Shown here piece after piece: positions 1 to 6,195 of a stretch of DNA of 8,228 nucleotides (position 1 is its first letter; each line of letters opens with the position of its first letter). Source of the stretch: JACCUZ01 sp038246575 (lineage in GTDB: Bacteria; Actinomycetota; Actinomycetes; JACCUZ01). The notes below the pieces were generated by a model. It worked only from the letters and a program-made list of their open reading frames with translations. It ran no database searches and had not been told where the DNA came from. The stretch is taken from contig JBBRVU010000181.1 in NCBI GenBank assembly GCA_038246575.1, positions 1 to 8,228 on the forward strand, written 5' to 3'. The position numbers were made by a program, and so were the translations under genes.

Positions 1-450
1 CACCCGCTGTCCCGGCTGGACGCGTCCGTGGTCGCGCAGGCCCTGCAGGGCGGTCAGGCCGGAGACCGGGACCGCCGCCGCCTGCTCGACGGTGAGGTTA
101 GCCGGCTTGGCCGCCACCTTGTCCTGCGGTGCTCGGGCGTACTGGGCGTAGGCGCCCTTTCCGATGCCGAACACCACGTCCCCGGCCTGGAACCTGGTGA
201 CGTCCGTGCCTACCGCCGCCACCACCCCGGCCAGATCCGAACCGAGCACAGGGTTCGTCGGCGCCCGCAGCCCGTACCCCGCGAGGCGGATCGGGTACGG
301 CAGGCCGGTCATGACGTGCCAGTCGCCGCGGGCCACCCCCGCCGCCTGCACGTGGACCAGCACCTCGTCAGCGGCGATCTCGGGGCGGTCGACGTCGCGG
401 AGTTGGAGGACCTCCGTCGAGCCGTACCTGTCCCGAACGATCGCCTTCAT
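1..450 (-). CDS. Zinc-independent MDR / quinone-oxidoreductase-like enzyme, N-terminal part (runs off left edge)
   Basis: The 150 visible codons encode the N-terminal GroES-like catalytic domain of the medium-chain dehydrogenase/reductase superfamily. Family hallmarks are a first strand MKAIV, then LVHVQAAGVARGDWH (about 31–45), then PVLGSDLAGVVAAVG (67–81) followed by FQAGDVVFG (87–95). The zinc-ligand Cys/His set of alcohol dehydrogenases is absent, so a zinc-free NAD(P)H quinone reductase or enoyl reductase type is likely. Such enzymes reduce quinones or activated alkenes in the cytoplasm. The Rossmann NAD(P) domain would follow VSGLTALQGL (129–138) and lies outside the window, so cofactor and substrate cannot be judged. 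The ATG overlaps the TGA of the upstream TetR gene in ATGA, with a GAGAG-type ribosome site just before it. Translational coupling and control by that TetR protein are therefore likely. Family assignment is secure; the exact reaction is unknown. Confidence 0.9.
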   Translation of the reverse strand, partial: MKAIVRDRYGSTEVLQLRDVDRPEIAADEVLVHVQAAGVARGDWHVMTGLPYPIRLAGYGLRAPTNPVLGSDLAGVVAAVGTDVTRFQAGDVVFGIGKGAYAQYARAPQDKVAAKPANLTVEQAAAVPVSGLTALQGLRDHGRVQPGQRV

Positions 451-1214
451 CGGACTCTCTTCTCGATGGGGTGCCGGTCCAACCGGCGTCGGTGCCCGTC
501 CTGACCGTGGTCGACAGCCGTGCCCATGTGGGTGACGCCGTCGAGAAGTCGGTGCAGGCCCCACAAGTACTGCTCGGTGGAGATGGAGCCGGCCCTGGTG
601 GCGGCCGCCGCGGCGGATCTGGGGAAGTCGTCAGCGGGCGTACCGGCGAAGGCGCGATGTCGGGCCTCGATCCGTTCCGCCTCCGGCGGCAAGGGGCCGG
701 GTTCGTCCGCATCGGTGACCGCCAGGGCGACCGACCCGATCACGTAGACGACCAGCAGGTAGGACGTGCGAGCCGCGTCAGCGGGATCCAGACCGGCCTC
801 GGCCAGGAGCTCAAGGAGCCGCTCGTGCAGGGCCAGCGCCTGTGGACCGTTCAGCCGCCCACCGATCATCAGCGGAACCGCACCCGGGTGGGCCGTCAGC
901 CGTTGCCGCAGCTCCAGGGCCACGGCCTGCACCCGCAGCCGCCACGGCTGGGACCGGTCGGCGAAGACGTCATGGCTCACCTCCCCGATCAGCCGCTCGA
1001 CCAGCGCCGCGACCACAGCGGCCTTGTCCGGGAAGTAGGTGTACACCGCGTTCGGGGCCACCCCCACCCGGGCGGCGATGCCCCGCACCGAGGCCGCGCC
1101 CGCCCCACCCCCATCCAACAGGGCGAACGCAGCGTCGAGGATCTCGTCCTCGCTCAGCGACCGCCGCGGACCGCGGCGACGGTGCACGGCCGCGGCACGC
1201 ACCTGACCTCCCAT
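447..1214 (-). CDS. TetR family transcriptional regulator, first gene of the MDR operon
   Basis: This 255-residue protein has a basic N-terminus and a TetR DNA-binding domain. Helix 1 is SEDEILDAAFALLD (about 21–34), and the HTH with its signature is SVRGIAARVGVAPNAVYTYF (42–61), followed by PDKAAVVAALVERL. The C-terminal ligand-binding part resembles the TetR_C type and ends with STEQYLWGLHRLLDG. About 28 residues of polar, Arg-rich tail follow, which the family usually lacks. Start choice is uncertain. ATG at 1214 has a weak AAGG close by. GTG at 1202 has a stronger GGGAGG (1207–1212), which lies on the ATG codon itself. An upstream in-frame ATG at 1253 would place the operator inside the gene and is unlikely. 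The gene ends in a 4-bp overlap with the MDR gene. The operator at 1226–1244 suggests autorepression relieved by a small ligand, perhaps a substrate of the MDR enzyme. Confidence 0.92.
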   Translation of the reverse strand: MGGQVRAAAVHRRRGPRRSLSEDEILDAAFALLDGGGAGAASVRGIAARVGVAPNAVYTYFPDKAAVVAALVERLIGEVSHDVFADRSQPWRLRVQAVALELRQRLTAHPGAVPLMIGGRLNGPQALALHERLLELLAEAGLDPADAARTSYLLVVYVIGSVALAVTDADEPGPLPPEAERIEARHRAFAGTPADDFPRSAAAAATRAGSISTEQYLWGLHRLLDGVTHMGTAVDHGQDGHRRRLDRHPIEKRVR

Positions 1215-1224
1215 GACCTTGGAC

Positions 1225-1253
1225 AACGTACAAGATTTGTACGTCGTGCACAA
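1225..1253 (-). promoter_or_regulatory. Predicted promoter of the TetR–MDR operon
   Basis: On the minus strand TTGTGC (1253–1248) and TACGTT (1230–1225) stand 17 bp apart, a reasonable -35/-10 pair for the housekeeping sigma factor. The operator palindrome covers the spacer and the -10 hexamer, so a bound repressor would block polymerase. Transcription would begin only a few bases before the ATG at 1214, giving a very short or no leader. Confidence 0.5.
1226..1244. promoter_or_regulatory. Probable TetR operator palindrome
   Basis: ACGTACAA-GAT-TTGTACGT is a perfect inverted repeat with 8-bp arms and a 3-bp centre. The flanks extend the symmetry imperfectly (CA before, CG after). It sits 12 bp upstream of the TetR ATG, in the divergent region between TetR and the DUF4389 gene. 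This is the usual size and place for the binding site of a self-regulating TetR dimer. A third half-site-like GTGCACAA lies at 1246–1253, so a second, weaker dimer may bind beside it. Binding itself is inferred. Confidence 0.75.
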
Positions 1254-1256
1254 GAA

Positions 1257-1287
1257 TTGGCGCTCAGGGAAGACGCGAGCATATGAT
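1257..1287 (+). promoter_or_regulatory. Possible promoter for the DUF4389 gene
   Basis: TATGAT (1282–1287) is a good -10 element in otherwise GC-rich DNA. TTGGCG (1257–1262) could serve as a -35, though the 19-bp spacer is long. It would leave a leader of about 110 bases before the ATG at 1405, in which I see no clear structure or small gene. The operator ends 12 bp upstream of this -35, so the TetR protein might also affect this gene. Confidence 0.35.
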
Positions 1288-1393
1288 CATCACAAGGGTG
1301 CACAGCAGCGCCTCGCGCACCCCGGCCGACCCCCGGACCCCTTACGGCTCTGGAGGCTGTCGGCGAGCCGGAGTAGGCGTTGTGCAGTGACGC

Positions 1394-1400
1394 GAGGAGA
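1394..1400 (+). promoter_or_regulatory. Ribosome binding site of the DUF4389 gene
   Basis: GAGGAGA is strongly complementary to the 16S rRNA tail and lies 4 bp before the ATG at 1405. It decides this start over the longer in-frame opening that begins at 1213. Confidence 0.8.
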
Positions 1401-1404
1401 TCCG

Positions 1405-2061
1405 ATGGCGCCGCAGACCGAGACCTACCCGGCCCGACTCGACGTGGACTACCCCGAACGTCTGGACCGGGTCACCACGTTCTTCCGGCTGCTGTGGGTG
1501 ATCCCCATCGCCATCGTCCTGTCACTGCTCACGGCATCCGCGACCTCCACCGTGACGACGGTCCGGGGGTCGGGCGAGGTGGTGACCACGACGACCAACA
1601 CCGGCGGCGGCATCGCCGGCGGCTTGTTCGTCGCGACCCTGCTGATGATCCTCTTCCGCCGGCGATACCCGCGCTGGTGGTTCGACTTCGCGCTGCAGCT
1701 CAACCGCTTCGGCGCTCGGGTAGCGGCATACGTGGCCCTGCTCACCGACCGCTACCCATCGACCGAGGACGAGCAGTCCGTGCACCTCGGCCTGGAATAC
1801 CCCGACGCCAGCCGCGACCTCAACCGCTGGCTGCCCCTCGTCAAGTGGTTCCTCGCCATCCCGCACTACATCGTGCTGTTCTTCCTGGCGCTCGGCGCGA
1901 TCGGGGCGGTCATCATCGCGTGGTTCGCGATCCTGTTCACCGGCCGCTACCCGCGTGCGCTGTTCGACTACGTGGTCGGCGTCGGCCGCTGGGGACTGCG
2001 GGTCCAGGCCTACGCAACCCTGCTCCTCACCGACCGCTACCCGCCCTTCAGCCTCCGCTGA
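1405..2061 (+). CDS. DUF4389 domain-containing membrane protein
   Basis: This 218-residue protein is built as a duplicated unit. Hydrophobic helices (about 26–46 and 68–84) precede RRRYPRWWFDFALQLNRFG (86–104) and AYVALLTDRYP (108–118). The pattern recurs with helices at about 146–180, then RYPRALFDYVVGVGRWGLRV (181–200) and AYATLLLTDRYP (203–214). The repeated RYPR…FD…R(F/W)G.RV.AY..LLTDRYP signature is that of the DUF4389 family, whose biochemical role is unknown. A linker rich in Thr, Ser and Gly (about 46–70) separates the first two helices. The start is the ATG with GAGGAGA at 1394–1400, 4 bp upstream. An in-frame extension back to 1213 is open but reaches through the operator and promoter region, so it is not used. 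The gene is transcribed away from the TetR operon. The assignment is firm, the function is not. Confidence 0.9.
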   Translation: MAPQTETYPARLDVDYPERLDRVTTFFRLLWVIPIAIVLSLLTASATSTVTTVRGSGEVVTTTTNTGGGIAGGLFVATLLMILFRRRYPRWWFDFALQLNRFGARVAAYVALLTDRYPSTEDEQSVHLGLEYPDASRDLNRWLPLVKWFLAIPHYIVLFFLALGAIGAVIIAWFAILFTGRYPRALFDYVVGVGRWGLRVQAYATLLLTDRYPPFSLR

Positions 2062-2164
2062 ACTGACGCCACTCCTTCCTGCCCATCCCTGACCCGCTCT
2101 GAGGCTTGACTCGATCTGAGGCCTGTCCGGTCTCCGGCGCGCACGACTTGTGATCCATGCTCGC

Positions 2165-2188
2165 TCCGCGTCCGCGTCCGCGTCCGCG
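2165..2188. repeat. Hexanucleotide tandem repeat (TCCGCG, four copies)
   Basis: Four perfect head-to-tail copies of TCCGCG lie in the 3' flank of the DUF4389 gene, between it and the decayed minus-strand stretch. The span 2062–2233 otherwise holds no gene I can support. It contains a direct repeat TCTGAGGC at 2098–2105 and 2115–2122, and I see no convincing terminator. The hexamer is probably a slippage product. Confidence 0.8.
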
Positions 2189-2233
2189 CTTCGAGTCGTT
2201 CGGGTTGTCGACCCGGCGACGATGGGTGCACTG

Positions 2234-2895
2234 CTACCGGGCGGCGCTGCTGTCAAGGGGGTGACCGTTCGATCGCGTGGTGCGGCAGCAGCCCCAACAC
2301 TGCCTGTCATCTCCGACGACGATCACCAGCCGATGCGGGTCGCCGCGGACTGTCACGTCGTCGGCGAGACCAGCCCCGAGCGCGGGTGGCAGCGGGACTG
2401 GCGGCTCATCGTCGAAATTTGGGCACCGGGTCGGCGGGCAGCTCAGGCATGTCGTCGAGGACCTGTTCGCCGAGGAATCCGACCGTCTCCTCGACGGTGC
2501 ACCGGCGCAACCGCGGCCGACCACGCACGACTGTGATCTCGTCGAAGTGCTCCGGGTAGTCGGCCCCCGCCGCCGCCGGGTAGTGCTCGAAGACCTGCAC
2601 CGCCTCCCCCGGATACTCGCTGGCCGCGGCCGCGTGGGCGTCCTGCGCCACGTTGGTGGCCGACGCGCCTGCCCCGCGTTCCACACAGCCGAAGCCCACC
2701 TCGGCCGCCGGCCACGCTACGGGCGGTCCCTCGGTGTTCATCGGGGCCACATGCGGAACGAAGGTTCGGCTTGGAGCCACGACGCCGGGACCAACCCACG
2801 AGCCGTAGTGCCGCGACCTCGCGCCGGTTCGCGCGTCGGTATGACCGGACCAGGCGCGGGTCGACGCTGAGCCCCTTCAGGGTGACGTCGAGCTC
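2234..2895 (-). pseudogene. Unidentified coding-like stretch in three frames (probable pseudogene)
   Basis: I do not recognise this gene. Three consecutive minus-strand segments show the strong G/C-ending codons of the intact genes, but each is in a different frame. The first is about 2895–2790 (LSQELDVTLKGLSVDPRLV, then ANRREVAALRLV). The second is about 2780–2420 (GEAVQVFEHYPAAAGADYP, then HFDEITVVRGRPRLRRCTVE and LPADPVP). The third is about 2415–2234 (LADDVTVRGDPHRLVIVV), ending in TAG. Read together they look like one protein of roughly 210 residues with two frameshifts, whose 5' part is lost at the junction with the opposing HD-GYP remnant near 2900. The middle segment also stands as a 124-residue ORF from GTG 2780 to 2406 and could be annotated as a small hypothetical protein, but it has no ribosome site. 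Coding bias is the only support. Confidence 0.35.
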
Positions 2896-2916
2896 CTGGG
2901 ACAGCCGGCGGGGAGC

Positions 2917-3843
2917 GATGTTCGCCCCGGCGATGGTGGACGCGCTGCTGGGCGACCACGGCATCCTCAACGCGTTGCCGTCCGAGTGTGGGCCGCAGCC
3001 CTGGCGCAAGCCCCGGCGGACGACCCGGGGTTCGACGCCGCGGACACCGACGACCTGCTCGCGGCCATGGGTGACTTCGTCGACCTGAAGTGCCCGTTCA
3101 CGCTGGCCCATTCCCGAGGTGTTGCTGATCTCGCTGCCGGCCCGGGGCCGGCGGTCGGCTTGCCCGACGCCGACGTGAGGCTGTTGCGCCAGGCCGGGCA
3201 TGTCCACGACCTCGGTCGGATGGGCGTGTCGAACCTGGTGTGGGAGAAGCAGTCGGGCCCGCTGACACCCGCCGAGCACGAGCGGGTCCGGCTGCATCCG
3301 TACCCGACTGGTCGGATCCTGCAGCAGATCCCCAGCATGCAGCGCTTGCCGAGGTGGCGAGCGCACACCACGAGCGGCCGGACGGGTCGGGGCTATCCGA
3401 ACGGGCTCAGCGGCAGTTCGATTTTCGACGCCGCAACGCATCCTGGCAGCCGCCGACGTCTACCACGCGCTGCTCGGGTCGCGGCCGCATCGGGTTGCCT
3501 TGGAGCCCGCCGAAGCGCGGGAGACGGTCATGGCCGAGGCACGGTCGGGGCGCCTCGACGCGGACGCGGTCGACGCGGTCCTCGCGGCGGTCGGACACGT
3601 AGGACCCGCCGGCGGCCCTGGCCGGCCGGGCTGACCGGACGCGAGGTAGAGATCCTTCGGATGGTCGCCCAGGGCCGGTCGAACCGGGAGATCGCCGGGT
3701 CGCTGGTCATCAGCGACATGACGGTGCGCAACCACGTGGAGCACGTCTACGCCAAGCTCGGCGTGCGCAACAGGATTGAGGCGAGTCTGTTCGCCATCGA
3801 CAACGGCCTCGCCGAGACTCCCGGCCCTGACACCCGAGGCTGA
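2917..3843 (+). pseudogene. HD-GYP–LuxR regulator, 5'-truncated and frameshifted
   Basis: Joined across frames, this is the C-terminal part of an actinobacterial HD domain protein fused to a LuxR-type HTH. MFAPAMVDALLGDHG begins at 2917. GTG 2986 opens the HD part: FVDLKCPFTLAHSRGVADL, then the HD motif AGHVHDLGRMGVSN and GPLTPAEHERVRLHPY. Next comes HHERPDGSG plus GYPNGLSG, the HHE…DG.GYP signature, split between two frames. ILAAADVYHALLGSRPHR follows in a third frame, and then the LuxR domain LTGREVEILRMVAQGRSNRE with VRNHVEHVYAKLGV. Frame changes fall near 2985, 3347, 3396, 3433 and 3602. The first HD half, normally several hundred residues, is missing upstream. Relatives are predicted cyclic-nucleotide phosphodiesterase-like proteins with DNA-binding tails. 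Because the shifts cancel, GTG 2986–3843 is one open frame of 285 codons with a scrambled middle. The product, if any, is unlikely to be functional. Confidence 0.82.
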
Positions 3844-3993
3844 GGCCGCTGCCCGTGCGCCCAACGTTGCGACCGACGTTGCGGAGCGACCGCAGGGCCC
3901 CGATGAGCAGGCCTGCGGCGGCCGGGCCGGCCAAGGCCGCAGTCGACACGGAAGCCCCGTGACCCTGGTGCGAAGCCCGTTCGGGACGCGAGC

Positions 3994-4152
3994 CTTCATC
4001 CTGGCGAACACGACCCCTCCACCCCACCGGCCGCGATGGCACTCATCGCCCGCGCTATCCCCGGAGCGACGTTCCACGTCATCACCGACGCGCCGCACAT
4101 GATCAGCCTCGCGGCCCTCGTCGCCCTCGCTCAGCTGCTCGCGAACCGATGA
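3994..4152 (+). pseudogene. Alpha/beta hydrolase C-terminal fragment
   Basis: In one frame the sequence reads LHPGEHDPSTPPAAMALIAR then AIPGATFHVITDAPHMISL and ends ALAQLLANR before TGA at 4150–4152. This is the end of an alpha/beta hydrolase of the lactonase/esterase type. The GEHD Asp (codon 4012–4014) and the APHM His (4096–4098) would be the acid and base of the catalytic triad. The GxSxG nucleophile part is absent: upstream there is only 3844–3993, where I find no homologous coding, with a frame stop at 3904–3906. It is a remnant, not a gene. It lies directly after the LuxR remnant and may have been its neighbour before decay. Confidence 0.6.
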
Positions 4153-4234
4153 GCGCCCGCTGACCGGCAGCCGCACCCAACCCGAGCCCGGGTACCCGCC
4201 CGACGGCACGTCGTGCCAAACGGAAAACCAGGAC

Positions 4235-4240
4235 AGAGGA
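4235..4240 (+). promoter_or_regulatory. Relic ribosome binding site before an ATA codon
   Basis: AGAGGA lies 6 bp before ATA at 4247–4249, which is followed directly by ATC CAG TCG and then the RLIVIEG strand. The spacing is right for a start codon at 4247, so ATA probably replaces an ancestral ATG. Confidence 0.45.
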
Positions 4241-4246
4241 CGAGCA

Positions 4247-5079
4247 ATAATCCAGTCGCGTCTCATCGTCATCGAGGGCGTCGCCGGGTCGGGGAGGTCG
4301 ACGTTGACCAGACACCTCGGTGACCTGCTCGCCGTTCGCGGTATCTCCCACCGCGTGGTTCTCGAGGGCGATCTCGACCACCCGACGGACCTCGAGTCCA
4401 TGGCATGGATGTCGGAGTCCGGGTTCGCGGCGGTGTGTGGCCGTCATCCCGCCGACGCCGTCACGATGGCCGGCGTCCCCGTGCCGCAGGAGGGCGGGAT
4501 CCTGATCCCCTACGGAAACTGCAAGCCGCGGGTTCGGCGGGCGAAGCCACACTCCGCGAGCTGGCGGCACACGACATCTACGAGCTGCCCGCAGACGACT
4601 TCGACGACTGGACTGGCACTGCGGCGATGGCAGGAGTTCGGTCGAACGGCAGCCGCCGCATCTGACGTGTGGGTCTTCGACTGCTGTCTGCTGGAGAACC
4701 CGGTCACCACGCTCTGCGGTGAAACACAACGTCGATGACCTCGTCGTCCGCGAGCACATCCCGAGCGGTCTCTGGCGCCGTCGCTGACCTGGACCCGATC
4801 GTGGTGCATCTAAACCCGGGCCACATCCGGGCCATTCTTGATCGCGTCGTGCCGCAGCGCTCCACCACGTGGTGGAACCACTTCGTCAGCTACCACACCG
4901 AGCAGGCGTACGGGCGGACAACATCGATTGCACGGCATCGACGGCACCGTCCAAGCGCTTCAGGACCGTCAACGCTTGGAGGAAGACCTGCTCGCGTCCC
5001 TGCCGATCCGGTCGGTCCGGATCGACACAGCGAGGGTTGGGACGCCGCCCGCTCAGCTCTGGCCGACCTGATCAGTTGA
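4247..5079 (+). pseudogene. P-loop kinase-like gene with six frameshifts and lost start codon
   Basis: Joined across frames, about 275 residues form a P-loop kinase/ATPase-like protein. In order: RLIVIEGVAGSGRSTLTRHL (strand 1 and Walker A), HRVVLEGDLDHP, GGILIPYG, ATLRELAAHDIYELPADD, LRRWQEFGRTAAAASDVWVF then DCCLLENPVTTL, KHNVDDLVVREHI, AVADLDPIVVHLNPGHIRAI, TTWWNHFVSYHTEQAYGR, LHGIDGTVQALQDRQRLEED, and GWDAARSALADLIS ending at TGA 5077–5079. Frame changes fall near 4512, 4613, 4720, 4770, 4915 and 5028. Several look like single-base gains or losses in short runs (AAA, CCC). The Walker A Lys is Arg (GVAGSGRST), and the expected ATG is ATA. Intact relatives would phosphorylate a small molecule in the cytoplasm; the substrate is unknown. 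The DVWVFDCC segment probably supplies the Walker B-like acid. Individual ORFs here (for example 4304–4738) are fragments. The non-coding state is nearly certain if the bases are right. Confidence 0.8.
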
Positions 5080-5129
5080 TCGGCCATCGGGGAGGCGCGG
5101 GCGAGGCATCCACCGACAATCGCGGGCGA

Positions 5130-5960
5130 TCAGTCGCCCCGGATTCCACCATCGACGACGAGGTTGTGCCCCACCACGTAGGACGCCTGATCCGATCCTA
5201 GCCAGACCACGGCTGTGGCGAGTTCCTCAGACCCACCCAGACGACGAGAGTCGATCATCGAAAGGTAGCGCTCCATGATGGCATCGCGCTCCTCGGCCGA
5301 ACCGGCCGCAAGATTCGCGGCGAGCATCGGGGTCTCGATCGCGCCCGGGCTGACAACGTTGACCCGGACACCCTGCGACGCATACTCCGCCGCCGTCGCC
5401 CGGCTCAGTGCGTTGACCCCGGCCTTGGCTGCCGCGTACGACCCGGTGCCAGGTGCCGCGAGCAGCGCATCGACAGAGGAGATGTTGATGATCGATCCAC
5501 CCCCACTGCCGAGGATTGCCGTGAGCTCGTACTTCATGCACAGCCACACGCTGGTCAGGCACGTGCGCACCACACCGTCGAAGACCTCGAGGCTCATGTC
5601 CGTGAACCTTGACCCGCTGCCGGCGGCCACTTCGGTGTTGGCAGCACTGTTCACGGCGATGTGCAGACCGCCGAAGCGATCCAGCACGGCTGCGACGAGA
5701 GCAGCTACATCCGCCTCACGAGTGACGTCAGCCGGCGCGAACATCACCGCCTCGCGTTTCAGTCCCAACGACGCGAGCTCGTCGAGGGCTGCCGAGCCCT
5801 TCTCCGGGTTACGACCTGTGATGGCTACGACCGCACCGGAACGCAGGAACGCTGCCGCACTGGCCTTTCCGATGCCGGACGTGCCACCGGTCACGAGGAC
5901 AACCCGACCAGCAAGGTCGGGGAACTCGTTGACCTGGGACGGCCAAGCGTGGTCGGTCAT
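5130..5960 (-). CDS. SDR family oxidoreductase (classical short-chain dehydrogenase)
   Basis: This 276-residue protein has every classical SDR element. The cofactor-binding motif is TGGTSGIG (24–31) and the acidic turn is ADVT (77–80). NSAA (104–107) stands in for NNAG. The catalytic Ser is in ISSVDA (Ser162), and Tyr175 and Lys179 are in SYAAAK. PGAIETPM (205–212) follows, with a typical C-terminal VVDGGIRGD. Arg50 just after strand 2 (ITGRN) suggests NADP(H) rather than NAD(H), which is an inference. Family members reduce or oxidise alcohols/ketones on steroids, sugars, acyl-ACPs or xenobiotics; nothing here fixes the substrate. Start: ATG 5960 with GGAG (5966–5969) 5 bp before it. It lies downstream of the membrane hydrolase on the same strand but 235 bp away, so it probably has its own promoter. 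It converges on the kinase remnant. Confidence 0.93.
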   Translation of the reverse strand: MTDHAWPSQVNEFPDLAGRVVLVTGGTSGIGKASAAAFLRSGAVVAITGRNPEKGSAALDELASLGLKREAVMFAPADVTREADVAALVAAVLDRFGGLHIAVNSAANTEVAAGSGSRFTDMSLEVFDGVVRTCLTSVWLCMKYELTAILGSGGGSIINISSVDALLAAPGTGSYAAAKAGVNALSRATAAEYASQGVRVNVVSPGAIETPMLAANLAAGSAEERDAIMERYLSMIDSRRLGGSEELATAVVWLGSDQASYVVGHNLVVDGGIRGD

Positions 5961-5965
5961 CGGGA

Positions 5966-5969
5966 CTCC
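5966..5969 (-). promoter_or_regulatory. Ribosome binding site of the SDR gene
   Basis: GGAG on the minus strand, 5 bp before ATG 5960, supports this start. The rest of the 5961–6195 gap shows no gene on either strand. I could not find a convincing promoter pair or a terminator with a T tract in it. Confidence 0.65.
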
Positions 5970-6195
5970 AATCGGTTCTGTCGGCGGATCAGCACGTCAG
6001 GCCATGAATCAACGGCGCTCGGGTGGGGAGCCCGAAGCTTGTCACCGCAGAGCCGACCAGAGGGGTCGGGGTCGCGGCAACGCCTCGGTCGCGGGCGTCC
6101 GTATCTCCGGGCGTCGACAGACCGGGGTGTCGTCGGCGCCGGTTGCGGCGAAGGAGCGGCATCGCAGCGGAGCCTGCCTTGGCCTCACCGACTGC

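Noticed and set aside
1522..2310. 262-codon open frame on the minus strand
   Set aside because: Antisense to the DUF4389 gene, whose repeated family signature is clear.
2443..3441. 332-codon open frame on the minus strand
   Set aside because: Mostly the antisense shadow of the HD-GYP remnant. Only its 2790–2895 part shows independent coding signs and is covered under the unidentified pseudogene.
3710..4042. Minus-strand ORF with a hydrophobic piece (AALAGPAAAGLLIGAL)
   Set aside because: Only a short hydrophobic run, with no ribosome site or family match. It lies over the LuxR end and the hydrolase stub. Its repeated RNVG comes from the small direct repeat ACGTTGCG at 3864–3871 and 3876–3883.
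3460..4401. 313-codon open frame on the minus strand
   Set aside because: Antisense to the LuxR, hydrolase and kinase remnants, which have recognisable motifs on the plus strand. The encoded text is low-complexity Arg/Ser/Pro.
5068..5130. Short inverted repeats GATCA-GT-TGATC and ATCGC-GG-GCGAT between the converging kinase remnant and SDR
   Set aside because: Loops of two bases cannot form stable hairpins and no T tract follows, so I do not call a terminator.
6015..6040. Possible hairpin TCGGG…CCCGA upstream of the SDR gene
   Set aside because: Five-base stem only, no T tract, and no sign of a riboswitch or attenuator.
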